64,000 nucleotides of DNA from Myrica gale (Eukaryota > Streptophyta > Magnoliopsida > Fagales > Myricaceae), in NCBI GenBank assembly GCA_963930655.1, contig OZ005606.1, positions 11,048,501 to 11,112,500 on the forward strand, in the 5' to 3' direction. Both the position numbers and the translations under genes were made by a program. The notes under the pieces were generated by a model. The model worked only from the letters and a program-made list of their open reading frames with translations, was not told where the DNA came from and ran no database searches. Shown here piece after piece: positions 12,891 to 24,786 of this stretch (position 1 is its first letter; each line of letters begins with the position of its first letter).

Positions 12891-12898
12891 CCACGTGG
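12891..12898. promoter_or_regulatory. G-box (CCACGTGG) upstream of the NAC gene
   Basis: A perfect palindromic G-box core lies about 450 bp before the NAC start codon, with an additional CCACGTCAG at about 13212. Such cores are bound by bZIP and bHLH factors in plants. Function here is inferred only from position. Confidence 0.4.
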
Positions 12899-13247
12899 AT
12901 GACAGCAGGTCGATGATCTAAGCATGAAGTGTGATGATGACCCACCATATCAAATAAATAGAAACAAAAAAAAACATCTATATATAACAAAAAAAAACTG
13001 AGTGATGATCTGACAGCCTCCCCTGCACCTCCAGCTTCTTGCACCAATGAATCCCGTTATTGGGAGATTATCTTATTAACACGTTTTCCGTTATTCCGTT
13101 ACCCCGCCGCCTGAAGAGAAGCACTCAAACTTTTTCAAATCAAACTCAGGGTCCGAAACTCTTCCACTTCCACCATATGTGATTTTCTGATGATCACAAC
13201 CACCTTCTATCCCACGTCAGTTCTTCTTTCTCTCTCCCACTCTTGTA

Positions 13248-13257
13248 CTATAAGTAT
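13248..13257 (+). promoter_or_regulatory. Candidate TATA element of the NAC gene
   Basis: ACTATAAGTA lies about 90 bp before the start codon, in a CT-rich context typical of plant core promoters. It would give a short leader. No experimental start is known. Confidence 0.5.
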
Positions 13258-13344
13258 CATCTGTAGCCAAAGCAAGCCTTAACACCATTTTCTTCCATCA
13301 TCACTACAACTGCAGAGTTCGTTTTCTTCCTTCTCCTAATTCTA

Positions 13345-14159
13345 ATGGGAGATAACAATGTCAACCTACCTCCTGGTTTCCGGTTTTACCCTACGGATGA
13401 AGAGCTTGTAGTCCATTTCCTTCATCGCAAGGCCACTCTGTTACCCTGTCACCCCGACGTCATTCCCGATCTTGATCTTTACCCGTATGATCCATGGGAA
13501 CTTGACGGTACAAAATTTTATGAATTATAGGCTCTGTTTTTTCCTTTCTTCTTTTTCTTCTTCTCTCTCTCTCTCTATCTATATATATGTATGTGTGTGT
13601 ATATTTAATCATGGCTAATAATATCGGAGTTATTGGGAGCTTGTAGGCAAAGCTTTGGCCGAGGGTAACAAGTGGTATTTCTATAGCCGGACGACACAGA
13701 GTAGGATTACAAGCAACGGGTATTGGAAGCCGGTGGGCATTGAGGAACCGGTCACAAACAGCGCCGGCAAGAATGTCGGCACGAAGAAATATTTAGTGTT
13801 TTATGTCGGGGAAGCTCCGTCGTCCGGCATCAAAACCAACTGGACAATGCAAGAATATAGTGTTTCAGATTCCGCTGGTTCCACCAGTGGATCATCCAAA
13901 AGAAAAGGCCGTTCAAAAATAGTTGAGTAATCTTTATTAGTAAAAACTCGTCTGTTTTTCTACATGAAAAGAGCAAGATACAAGGAGCAGAAAAAAAAAA
14001 TAACTTTGATTTCTTCGAATTGTTCAGGATTACAGTAACTGGGTGACATGCCGAGTGTACGAGCGTGACGACGACGACGACGACGGGACAGAGCTGTCGT
14101 GCTTGGACGAAGTTTTCTTGTCGTTGGATGATCTTGAGGAGATTAGTTTGCCAAATTAA
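13345..14159 (+). CDS. XND1: NAC transcription factor, XND1/ANAC104 type
   Basis: Three exons (13345-13507, 13647-13921, 14028-14159) join in phase to 189 codons plus stop. The start ATG is followed by the NAC subdomain A motif [19 protein letters not shown], then the B/C/D blocks [34 protein letters not shown], and subdomain E VTCRVYE. The protein is short and ends in an acidic tail with [17 protein letters not shown], a signature I know from XND1. In Arabidopsis XND1 is a nuclear repressor of tracheary-element differentiation and secondary-wall formation and binds retinoblastoma-related protein. Exon 2 is extended by a Ser/Gly/Lys-rich linker. The length (189 aa) is close to XND1, all splice sites are GT/AG and no defect is visible. 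Upstream elements are a TATA-like box at 13248 and a G-box at 12891. Confidence 0.92.
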
Positions 14160-14785
14160 GATCCCATAACTGTGATCCAAGTGGTCCATTATCAAGCTTT
14201 ATCCAAATGTAGAACCTCATTATTGCTAATCAGTACATTAATGACATAGCTAATTAAATTCTATTCTGATCACTTCCAGTGGCATATTTTTGCTATAATC
14301 GCACCAGACATGATGTTTCTGAATCAGGCCATTACCACGTACTTTCTTCATTTTTTATTTTATAATTATTCGGTCGACTACAAATTAATTAGTATAATAA
14401 CCCTTAATTATATAGTTGTATGATAAAAGATTAAATTTAATTAATCCCCCACTTTTTCTTTTCTTAGAAATGAAGTTTTTGCTACATATAGTATATATAC
14501 TATATTTATAAAGTGCGAGACAGGTTAATTAATTTAACTCTTCATCATTCAAGAATTAATGAACCGTCGGTATTGATCTTTAACTCAACCTTCACTTTGT
14601 TGAAGTTTACAAATTGAACTTTGCAATAGGATTAATAGTTAAACTTCTTACAGAATTTTCTCTTTATCCAAAAATAAAAATAAAAGCTTGAGTATTATTG
14701 TGCATAGTTAACAATATGAGTATGAGATTTATCCCCCCATCAGTACTGTGCATGTAATTTTGTACGTGGCACTTATGATGTTTAT

Positions 14786-14963
14786 TGTCGAAAGTAGGAG
14801 TCCCACATTGCTTAACAATGTGGGGTGTGTGAGTTTATAGACTTTAAATAGAAGCTCCCTTGTAATGTTTTAAAATATAAGTGAGTTAACACAATTAATC
14901 CAATTGAGTGTTCTCTTAATGAATGTCTCACTTATCAAGTATAAAATTTTTTTATTTCTAACA
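14786..14963. mobile_element. Solo LTR, 178 bp, target duplication TTTAT
   Basis: Begins TGTCGAAAG and ends TTTCTAACA, a near-perfect short inverted end pair. It is flanked on both sides by TTTAT (14781-14785 and 14964-14968). It carries the GTCCCACATTG...CAATGTGGGG stem that I know from short plant LTRs, and a possible TATA region near TTTAAATAGAAGC. A solo LTR arises by recombination between the two LTRs of a full element. Confidence 0.8.
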
Positions 14964-17437
14964 TTTATAGTGGATTAGGAGGAAATTCAACGGCAACCTC
15001 GATCACAAAATCTTTCAGAAAATGATCAGATCGATCATCTAATAATTGGTTGGGTTTGGCTGATTAACCAGCTAACAAATCAATTGCTCTTAAGATCTAT
15101 TCTCATTCCTTTTTTGTTGTTTTTTTTACGTCTGTTTTTTGGTGGGATTATCAGGCCGCGGGGATGATTGGGAGAGAGGGAGGTATGTGGAGCCCAGTGA
15201 GCACTGTAATGTAAGCTTGCATCTCGGCATATATTGAGCATCCCCTACTTGCCTTTTGAGCTTTTTCCTACCGATCATGCTATTTGGTAGTTGTCTTGTG
15301 TCACGGAGCTAAGGAACAAATTTTTTTTTTTAATGGGTGCCTGCTTAGGGAAGCAACGAGTCACATGTGACGTCACCCAAGCACCCACACGCGATAGAAT
15401 CTCTACACGTACGAGTCGACTGAACTTCCAAGCTAGCTAGCTTCCCCCCTCCCGGCCAGCCTGTCTTCTTTAATTTGTTTGCCTGAATATTTCTTTATAT
15501 TTGGCTATCTTATTTCTTCAACTTTCCAATTGCTAATATTTTGTTTCATATATATATTCAGCAGCAATCCACACGTACCGTACGTACGCATGGTTAAAAG
15601 ACATTAATGTTTCCACGAAGCTCCAGCTTTCTCCTAGCCTCATCCATTCATATTCTTTCCTCGCTTGAGTCGATCTCTCTCGGTCCTCCACGTACGCTTA
15701 ATCCCATCCGTCCTCAACTATATTGCTCCACCTACCTCCTCATGATCTGCCTCCACACCACTAGTACAGTACAACATGATGATCAGCAACATGTGGGATA
15801 CCCAGTAAGTACGTACCTCCTGATCATCTTCCACCCTCACTCTTCCCCTTTCTTCTTGGCCCACATAACAACATGACTAGCTACCTATATATAGCAATTA
15901 CTCACGTAAGAAATGCATATATATATATATATAGTACTCTTGTCGACATTCAAGCTGTACGTACGTTAGAAAATAATTTTAATAGAATAGAAAACAATAT
16001 ATATTGTTATATATACGCATGCAGGGACCAAGTTAGGAAAATTAATTATATATCTTGGTTGGTGCAAATATATATATTTTAAGACAGAAATTAGTATATT
16101 TTTTACACAAATTTCATATGTTAATCAATGACATCCCATCCGAATCTCCGATTGTCACATATATAAATTTTTAGCAACTTATAAATCAACGTACTATATA
16201 TATATATATACTCGTGAGAATATGTGCCCGCGCATGCACCCACAAGTACTCTAAATGCTCGAGGATCGATGATCAATTCCCCCAATATTTTATGAAGAGA
16301 ATGTATATATATGTGATTGCTTAATGAGCTTGGAAGCATGCACCGAGAGTCCCAATCATCTCAACCATACTTATAGGCTTTGAAAACAGTTGCACATGCA
16401 TGGTGAGAGAGAAAAAGAGCGAGAGTTGAAATGAACGTGTCGCTGGCAACTTAATTGTGAGCGAAGGCAACCCCAAAATATATATGTAGGTGTTAATGTC
16501 TGTATATTTTATGGATTTGTGGTTCCGGTTTGGACTTTGCTTGAAAGTCGAAGAGCGGCCTAATCATATTGGAAGCCGCAATGATTGCGCAAGTCATTCA
16601 CCCCACATCACACCAATGGGCCTATTTTTATCCAATAAAGCTTGCTTAGTCATAAAATACAAAGACATGATCTAAAAGGCAGAAGGTGACATGTTCGCAT
16701 CGATCCCAACCCCTTTTTTTGTTTTTTGGCGCTTGCTTGATTGTTTCTGGGCATGATAATGATTTTAACATTAGCATAGCAAAAACTAGGATGAATGATT
16801 ATATATGTGGCCAATATTCAAGTATCCGTGAGTGCTCTCTCTCAAGGAATTTTTTTTTTCTCTCTCTAATATTTTTGGTTGAATTCTCTCTGATGAAATT
16901 ACTGTACCTGTACATTTTGAAAGAAATTTTGCAGGGAACACATACTTCGTGACAGACAAGATCATAGGTGATGGAGGAGGAAAAATCGGCCTCTTATAAG
17001 GGCCCATCATGGAAAGCCTAAGAATGGCTAAACAGGGGTCTATCGCGGATGATCCCCTCCAAGGGAATATTAGAAGAAGATCAGATTAAGCCGGCTATGA
17101 TATCCGAATGAATATTGTCGAAAAAGCTTGTATAAGATATTATCGTGCACGCAAGCAAAAATCATTTTGCCTTCGGTTAACGGCGCAGAAGATTAGATGA
17201 ATAGATAAAAAGTAAAAAAGTTGATCCAATCAAGGAGAAAAAGGCTTGCCAGGACTCTTACAAGACGAAAAAAGCAGATGAGACGGATAGAGTCTTAGGA
17301 TGAAACTGATGAAAGAAAGGGGGAGATGGGCCAAAATGGGCCCAAGCCTCCACAAAGGAAGGAGAGATATATGAGGGAGAAAAATAATAGTCCAGAGGGT
17401 AAGTACTTCCCATATGAGAAAAAATTAAGAATTGAAT

Positions 17438-17574
17438 AATAGAAAAATGAAAACTAAGAAAAGCATCGATGACATTCCCCACGGGGAGGACCCTATTTTA
17501 AAGCTAAGAACTGAGAATAGAAAAATGACAATTAACAAAAGCATCGGAGTCATCCCGCACGGGGAAGACTCCGT
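17438..17574. repeat. Two-copy tandem repeat, 78-bp spacing
   Basis: AATAGAAAAATGA followed by AAAAGCATCG and CCCACGGGGA/CCGCACGGGGA starts at 17438 and again at 17516. It probably belongs to an LTR-element remnant, but I find no boundaries. Confidence 0.6.
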
Positions 17575-17762
17575 GTTCTTGATTATTTTCTCTGCTTGTG
17601 GAGGAAGAAAAATGCAGCTCAACCTTCCGGACCATCCCAAGCTCTGGATTTCTAGTCCAATTCGCCTTTTGCCTAATAGATTCTATGATAAGCCGGTAAA
17701 ATGTGGCTTAATCGATAGGAATGCTTTAGTTGCCTCTCTCAAGCCTAAGAGAGTGCTGCCCA

Positions 17763-19060
17763 CACTACAAAAAAAGGGATACAACAGCAGTCGGAAAATT
17801 GCTCGCAAAAGCCCAAAAAACGCCGGGAAATATGTAATTTGGTCACTGATTTCATTTTTTTTACAAAATGGTCACTGAGAATATATAGTTGTGATGATCT
17901 GATCTTTCCGTCAAAACTCCGTTAAATTTTTAACCGGAATAGCGGTCGACCAGAAATTAGTATATTTTCTACCACATCATGTAGCGGTTGACCGCATTCT
18001 ATTCCGTTAAAAATTAACGGATGTTTGACGGAAAGACCAAATCGTCACAATTATATATTCTCAGTGACCATTTAGTAAAACCTCCCCGCCGATCAAGCAG
18101 CGACGCTGCTTGTGATAGGCTTAACTTTAAGCCGCTATCGTTCGGTTTTGAAACCTAGTGACTAAATCGTAAGCGTGTTGTAAACCTAGTGACCAAATTG
18201 GATATTTCCCAAAAACGCCTCTTTTACCGGCGTTTTTCGACCGCTGTTTTTTTTTTTCGTCGGGGAACGTCTTCAACAACATTTTTCATAAACACTGGTG
18301 ATTCCCTACCTTTTGACAGCGGTCGTTTAGCGACGTTTTTAAACCGCTGGTAATTCCCCCAGCTTACAACAACAGTTTATTAACAGCGTTTTTATAAACA
18401 CTGGTGTTTCTCCTGATTTTCAACAACGATTTTTTAGCGACGTTTATAAAAAAACGTTGGCGTTTCCCCTCTTATAACAACGGTTTTTTAGTAGCGTTTG
18501 TCCTGATTTACAACGTTTTTTTAGCTATTTTTTTAAAATCGCTGACATAGGCCAAAAAAACCTATACCAGTGTTTTTTTAGGAGCAGTCGCGACCGTTGC
18601 TATAAACCCGAAATGCAATCGCCACTAAAAGTCTGTGCCAACATTTTTTTTGCAATGTGGTAGCATTTTTAAAACACCAATAATTTTTTCCTATGCATGT
18701 TTTTTTAATCGGTAATACAAATTTATTTTAATAACCATAATTCATTGGATATAAAAATTTAAAGAATAAGAATAATAAAACAAAATATACTTAATCATTG
18801 ATTAATAATGTTTTACAATAAACACAAGAATCTATACAAGTAATATAAAAAGTAACAAGTTTCTAATATAAAATAACAATAAACAAGGATCAACTAAAAT
18901 ATTCAAATACAACACAATAAGCAAGAACCAATTAAAATCTTCATCCTTTCACGCATCAACATCCTCTTGAATTCCTATAATTGAAAACAAATATCACATG
19001 AGAAATGAACAAAACATTAGGTTGTTTATGGACAATTAAGCTCAAAGTCTCTATGACGTA
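17763..19060. mobile_element. Truncated CACTA element, same family as 19230-22788 in inverted orientation
   Basis: Starts CACTACAAAAAAAGGG at 17763 and shows the family's subterminal GCGTTTTT/CGCTG repeats up to about 18660. From about 18690 to 19060 the sequence is the reverse complement of 22408-22000 of the neighbouring element; matching blocks include TTTTTTAATCGGTAATACAA and CAATTACAGGAATTC-type sequence. It therefore begins at what is the right end of the other copy and is broken internally. A 386-bp Mutator-like MITE sits inside its subterminal region. Confidence 0.75.
17825..18210. mobile_element. Mutator-like foldback MITE, 386 bp, perfect 9-bp target duplication
   Basis: Starts GGGAAATATG and ends ATATTTCCC, with long imperfect inverted arms (GGTCACTGA / CTAGTGACCA near the ends, CCGTTAAATTTTTAAC / CCGTTAAAAATTAACGG inside). 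It is flanked by AAAAACGCC at 17816-17824 and 18211-18219. The 9-bp duplication and long terminal repeats indicate the Mutator superfamily. It is non-coding and nested in a CACTA element, so it is younger than that insertion. Confidence 0.85.
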
Positions 19061-20687
19061 ATTAGCAGTTCTCTACAATCTAATGAAACCAAAATCTAGA
19101 AGTAGAAAAACATGAAATTCAAAATTAGGCAATAGGTTTTCAGAAAAGCAACAGTCAAGTACGAGTTTTAGGTAGTCATGAGAATAGGAAGAGTATTTAT
19201 ACATTCCACTAGACACATAAGACAATATACACTACAAAAAAGGAGTCTTTAGCGGCGGTCGCAAAAAACGCCGCTAAACGAGGGTTTTTGCAACGTTTTT
19301 CAAAAAACGCTGCGATAGGGGGGTCTATAGCGGCGGTCCCTATCGCAGCGTTTTTTGAAAAACGTCGCTGAAAGGGGTACCTGTAGCGACGGTCTTTTTA
19401 GCGGCGGTCGGTGACCGCCGCTATAGACCCCCCTCGCAGCGTTTTTCTCAAAACGTCGCTGAAAGGGGTACCTGTAGCGGCGATCTTTTCAGTGACCGTC
19501 GCTATAGACCTCAATCATCGTGGTCTATAGCGGCGGTCAACGCAAACGCTGCTAAAAAATTAGGGTCTCTAGCCGCTATAGAGCCCACATTCAGCGGCGT
19601 TTGCGGCCGCAAACGCCGCTGAAAAATAACCTATATCAGCGGTTTTGTGTTGACCGCTGCTATAGGTATAAGATAAAATATATATTTTTAATTAGTTATA
19701 ATTTTTTAATGTTAATATTAATGTTAAATATTATTGTATTTATGTTAATATATAATTTAGTTTGTCATGTATGTGAAAAATTTTAATTTAAAGACATACT
19801 TAATAAAATATTAAGTTAGAGAGAGTGTTATGAACATTAAGGTTGTTGCATAATATTTTACTTATGCAATTAGAGTACATATAACGAATTATAAAAACAT
19901 ATAACAAATCATACAATGTTATAAAATAAGACATTATATTTTTAAATTATAAATATTATATAATATGTACTACCAATTTATTAATTTTATTTTAATAACT
20001 TAATATATGATCATAGATCATGCAATGTTATATAGAAAAGTATTATACTTTTAATGGTTAAGTATTATATATTATTATTACCACTTATAATAGACCCTCT
20101 TTAGCAGCGTCTTTTGAAAAACGCCGCTAGAAATTAGGTATCTACAGCAGCGGTCATAGTGACCGCTGCTGTAGAGTACACCTTTAGCAACAATTAAAGT
20201 ACATAACTTAATATATGGTCTTAGAGGCTATGATTTAATCATTAGGTAAGTACATATGTATAAAGTACTTTGGTTAATTAGCACATACTAATTATATAAT
20301 AAATACATACTTTTAAATTATAAGTATTATATATTATTACTCTCAACGTATTAATATATAATACTATTATATATTATAGTATTATATATTATTATTATAA
20401 GTATTATATTATTATAAGTATTATATATTATAGTATTATATTATACTACGAGTATGTGACTTAATAGTATTTATTTAATATTAAATATAAAGATTTTAAA
20501 AAAAATTTGACTTATAACTTATTAAAATCACGAAGCCAAATTCCTTTCCCGAAGCCAAATTCCCCCTTTTTCTTTCCTTTCCGCCAAATTCTCCCATTCC
20601 CGCCCAGCCCCAAATTCTCCCTCCCAAATTCCCCTTTACCCTCTCGCCTTCTCTCGCCCAAATTCCAGTACCTCTTTTGTCTGAGTA

Positions 20688-20777
20688 CATTATACGGGAG
20701 CTCTGCTTGATGGGACTCAGTTCGAATCCAGCCGTGATAGGGGAACGCCTTTCAAGTTTACTCTCGGACAAGGTGAA
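20688..20777 (+). pseudogene. FKBP-type peptidyl-prolyl isomerase fragment inside the CACTA element
   Basis: Thirty codons read [19 protein letters not shown] and continue with [11 protein letters not shown], the central FK506-binding fold of plant FKBPs such as ROF1/FKBP62. It covers the beta-strand with HYTG and the loop before the active-site region; both flanks are missing. A stop codon sits two codons upstream. This is captured exon sequence, not a working gene. Confidence 0.8.
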
Positions 20778-20807
20778 GCCTTTGTTCTTTCGTGCTTCTG
20801 CGTGAAG

Positions 20808-20871
20808 ATGGGAGGAGGCTTGGGCGGCTTGGGAGGCATGGGTGATGACTTTGAGGACAGTGATGACGAAG
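20808..20871 (+). pseudogene. Gly-rich/acidic exon fragment, probably p23 co-chaperone-like
   Basis: An ATG-led frame reads [20 protein letters not shown] and runs into a GAAG|GTAACA donor. The Gly-Met repeats followed by FEDSDDE match the tail of plant p23 proteins. The segment is short and low-complexity, so the assignment is tentative. It follows the FKBP piece by 30 bp. Confidence 0.45.
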
Positions 20872-21300
20872 GTAACAAACTCGTATAAGTATTTTCAGTT
20901 GATATATGGTGTAGCGCTTAGCTAGGCAAAATGAATTATTGGGGAGATTAATAATACCTTCAAGACATAGAACTGGTAAACCGTGTTATTTTTGGTTGCA
21001 AAAAAAAATCGCAGGTAGAGTCGAATGAATTTCTTGCTATCCTGGTTCTTGTTGTCTTTGCCAGTAGATTCGTTGTACTTGGCAACTGTATTCTTGTATT
21101 TCTGGTCTTGCTTTGGATCTTTCTTTCTAATTTTAGTTCAGTTGAGTGATGATTATTATGGAGGGTGATTTACATCGTATTTATTGGCTTTCATAGGTTT
21201 TGTTGCATTCTGTGTTGATCTAAGGCTCTGCAATGAATATATTTCATCACATTTCTTTTTGATATGAGATTTTTAACTAATGTAATGTGAATTTTCGAAG

Positions 21301-21940
21301 GACAATATTGGTCAAGGAGACAGTGACGATGAGGAAGCAAGCCAGCATACTGCTCGTAAGGTTCTTTCTGGTTTTGCTTAAAACCATTCAATTCCTCTAT
21401 TGGTATATGGTCACAAGGATTTGAATCTATTGAGGACTCATGAAATCTCCTAATGACATCCAATCATAAGAGAAAAAAGTGTGTGGGGGATTTATGAGGT
21501 GGTTAATTGGTCTTTTAATGAGTGTGCTCCTGTTTGTGATTTATGAACAACTGCTTTTCTCTACTTGTACCTGATCTAAAGTTTTTTGTTTGATGGATAT
21601 TTACATTGCTGATGAATGTTGATATCATTTCGATCTGGATACAGACAATTTGGCAGGGGTTAAAGTTCTTCATGGCCTTGACAAAGTAATTGAAGGTGGG
21701 CAGTTGTTTTAACCCTCAAAGATCAGAATACACTTGCAGATGGGGACATCAATGCAGGTGAAACTATTCTTATATAAATTTTTCTTGTCAGGACCAGGTT
21801 CCTTTAGATGACTTGAGATTTTTATGTAAAAGAAGATTTCTTCTGGTGCAACAGATGCTGATATTCTTTTCTGCAGGGCTTAGCTCTGGATGAAAGAGGA
21901 CATATCTCTGGTGAAGCAGAGAAGAAACTCCAAGAGTTAA
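21301..21940 (+). pseudogene. SART1/DOT2 (SNU66-like) splicing-factor gene fragment with introns, inside the CACTA element
   Basis: Exon-like blocks are 21301-21355 (DNIGQGDSDDEEASQHTA), 21655-21757 (NLAGVKVLHGLDKVIEGG, then LTLKDQ and LADGDIN), 21855-21868 and 21877-21940 (LALDERGHISGEAEKKLQEL). The first two join in phase through a split His codon, with GTAAGG donor and CAG acceptor. These are consecutive pieces of plant DOT2/SART1, a U4/U6.U5 tri-snRNP component acting in nuclear splicing. One base is missing after IEGG, so the frame is broken. Introns are kept, so genomic DNA rather than cDNA was captured. Confidence 0.8.
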
Positions 21941-22791
21941 ATTTGTTGGTCCGTGTTAATTTATTAGCGCTGGATTAAATGGTAGTTGTCTTGGGTTGAA
22001 ATATTTTGCAATGGTTTCCTGAACAATGCGGCTTGCAAGTTGTGTGTCATACATCTACATTATTTATATGTTTCCATGGACAACATCGTTTTCTATTTCT
22101 CATGTGATATTTGTTTTCAATTACAGGAATTCAAGAGGACGTTGATATGTGAAAGGAATTCAAGAGGACGTTGATATGTGATATTGTGTTGTATTTGAAT
22201 ATTTTAGTTGGTCTTTGCTTATTATTAGTTTATATAAGAAACTTGTTACTTTTTAGATTACTTGTAGAGATTCTTGTATTTGTTGTAAAACGTTATTAAT
22301 CAATAATGAAATATATTTTGTTTTATTATCTTTGGTCTTTAAATTTTTACCAATGAATTATGATTACTAAAATAAATTTGTATTACCGATTAAAAAAGCA
22401 TGTATAGAAAAATATAAGAAAAATTTAGTGGTGACTTGGAAATGCTGGCAAAAAAAAAAGCTGCAAACCTATAGCGGCGGTCACCGACCGCCGCTATAGG
22501 TGGCAACTGACCGCCGCTATAGACATATAGCGGCGGTCATATTAGGTATTTAGCGGCGGTCACAGACCCTTAAGTGCAAAAAAGTGCAATTGCGCTTAAG
22601 CCTATAGCGGCGGTCGGGACCGCCGCTATAGACCCGAGGTCTTCACCAGCGGTCACCCGAACCGTCGCTATATATCTATGCAGACGGAGACCGCCGCTAA
22701 AAAACTGTTGCTATAGGTCATAGCAGCGGTTTTTTGACCTATAGCAACGGTTTCCGACCGTTGCTATAGCTCGTTTTTTTTTTTAGTGATA

Positions 22792-24401
22792 CCAAATTCC
22801 AGCGGAACAAATATCTCAAAAATAAACATTAAATTATAAACAAGTTGAAATAACAAAATAGAAATAATACGGACATAGAAATCAAATTCAGAACTAAGTT
22901 TATCTATCCATTCATGTCATTCGACAACAATAGAAGGGACATTTCATATTGGACCTCAATATGCAATTTCCCACCAAGCTTCTACGTACCCATAAAGGTA
23001 AACCCCTTAGCATGCTTTTAGGTATTAAAAGATAAATCATGCTTCCTCCCAACGCCATCGATACCTATATGTTTAATGTGCCAACTTTTTCCATCATCCT
23101 TTGTATGAAAAATATGAACAAAATGATAAAAAAGAACACTATAAATTACATGCCCGAGTTGTTATAAAGTGATATTATTGTTGCTGCCACAGTGTCACAG
23201 GATAAACAAACAAAAGAATCCAATATATGTAACAACATAATACAGCCCCTATCCATGAGACTTCTCTTTTTCTTTACCAGCTCTTCCTTCTCTTTTGGCC
23301 GGATTGAAAATATAAGCTTTCTAGATCATCTGTTTGCCAACACCATATTTATTTTGATTTTCTGCAAGCATGAAGATTATGAGTATCCACAGTCACATAG
23401 TCAAGTTTTAACATCAAATCAGCTTTTCCCAAACTGTCCCACATTGATTTTCTGCAGAGCGCAGTGCCTGTACAACTCTGGATCTACAACAAAACACTGA
23501 AGAGCATAGTGCCTGTACAGCTGATTCCACAAGATAATATGTGATTTCTGCAGTTGTTTGGCAAAAGCTTTTGTTGCACCGATTTGAAATTCGAATTCTA
23601 CGCATCACAAGTCATGGTTCTCATGCCATAGCATGCAATGATCTTAACCTCGCAGAGTCTAAAGAGACCAAAAAGCAGAAAATGCGAATAAAGCTACAAG
23701 ATTGCCCTCATTTTCTTTCCCTTGGTTTCTCGGAAACCAAACAGAGATCTTACACAAACCACGAGAGCTACAGAATTTGACACTATACCTTTCCAATAGC
23801 ATAAGATGCTAACAAATGTGAACTGTGAAAACAAAGATGGTAATAAAAGTTAAGTTGTAAAGAGAAAATGTAACTAAGATCTATTGAAATACCTTAATAG
23901 TTGCAGACTCAGACTTCACAACTTGACGGTTAAGCATCTGCAATAAATAAACCTGTCAGTCTTGCCTAGAAACTTAAAGCTTTTCATGGGCGTATCAGAA
24001 TACAAGAAAACAGGGTGCTATTACAAGAGAGCACAAAACCGCAACTCATTCCATGCTATGCAAGCAAATATGCCAAAATTTGCCATTCCCATTTAACTAA
24101 GTGAAAGACTACAAAGTCAAAGAATGGCCAAACTAACAAGAGACAAAAGGTCTATGATTACAGTTGCAACAGAGAACTCGGAAATTAACTATTGTTCTTG
24201 ATTAACCAAAAAGTATATGTAGTGCCCAGCAAATCAATTGAGGAGGCAAAAGTTGACATGTCAAGAAATTTCCTCTGGGTGCGGAGCTTCTGTGATGCAA
24301 CAAGGGAGTTTTTGCAGTTCAGAATCAAGCTCAGCCTCTACTGTTTGTAAAGGACGTTGAAGTTCTCAACAGAAGTTCTCAACAACACGTTTACAACTCA
24401 C
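22792..24401. other. Flank right of the CACTA element
   Basis: AT-rich DNA. A possible small minus-strand exon lies at about 23895-23940 (acceptor TTGCAG, donor AAG|GTATTT, reading MLNRQVVKSESATIK), but I do not recognise it. A short direct duplication around CAGTGCCTGTACA occurs at about 23461 and 23508. Confidence 0.35.
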
Positions 24402-24631
24402 CTCTGAGCAATTATTCTGGAAAGTTTTGAACCTCGGGAGGTGTCTCCTATACCCTAGGGCGAGTCGGAAGAAAACAAAAAAATAGAATTAAGAAAACAT
24501 AAATTAAACTTTTCAGAGAGAACAACTGTTTTTCATAGGAATACCCTGCTATTCTGGAGTAGAATAAACTGAGAGTTGGGGACACTATTGTCTATGTCGC
24601 ATCCTCCCAGCAGTAGTAGCACTGCCTGCAC
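24402..24631 (-). pseudogene. TIFY/GATA (ZML-like) gene fragment, two exons
   Basis: Exon 24631-24545 has acceptor TTTGCAG, donor AGG|GTATTC and reads VQAVLLLLGGCDIDNS, the second half of the TIFY domain in GATA-type ZML proteins. Exon 24454-24402 follows (CCTAG acceptor, AGAG|GTGAG donor) with GDTSRGSKLSRIIAQR, resembling the segment just before the CCT motif of the same proteins. The family are nuclear transcription factors with TIFY, CCT and GATA-finger domains. I find no CCT or GATA exon downstream, and the upstream side is invaded by transposons, so the locus is treated as a broken gene. Confidence 0.6.
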
Positions 24632-24786
24632 CTGCAAATGAAAATTCGAGTACGAGAAAAGAAAACAAGTGGGCGCACAGAGCCACTCCGGCTTGGAGGT
24701 TCTTGTCGCTTTTGGAACGTCAGATACCGTTAAATTGTATCACCGCGAGGGAATATAGAGCCGGCGCGTGAGACTTAATCGCCGCC

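Larger units (their letters stand above)
10400..13344. other. Intergenic region upstream of the NAC gene
   Basis: No protein-coding exon could be supported. Short open frames around 10605-11158 resemble no family I know and are probably chance frames. The last 700 bp before the NAC start contain promoter-like elements listed separately. Confidence 0.4.
14160..17762. other. Intergenic region downstream of the NAC gene
   Basis: AT-rich DNA containing the NAC 3' flank, a solo LTR (14786-14963), TA microsatellites (near 15920 and 16195) and repeat-like sequence from about 16930. Short open frames between 15607 and 17010 show no family resemblance and are left out. Confidence 0.45.
19230..22788. 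mobile_element. Non-autonomous CACTA transposon with captured gene fragments (Pack-CACTA)
   Basis: The left end CACTACAAAAAAGG (19230) and right end TTTTTTTTAGTG (22788) are flanked by the 3-bp target duplication ATA (19227-19229 and 22789-22791), diagnostic of CACTA elements. Both subterminal regions (19250-19670 and 22450-22770) are packed with TAGCGGCGGTC and its complement GACCGCCGCTA, the expected transposase-binding repeats. No transposase is encoded. The centre (about 20500-21940) is less AT-rich and contains pieces of three host genes, described separately. A 29-bp tandem duplication lies at about 22123-22180. Confidence 0.9.

Noticed and set aside
12673-13047. 124-codon minus-strand frame in the NAC upstream region
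   Set aside because: Divergent from any family I know and overlapping promoter-like sequence; likely chance.
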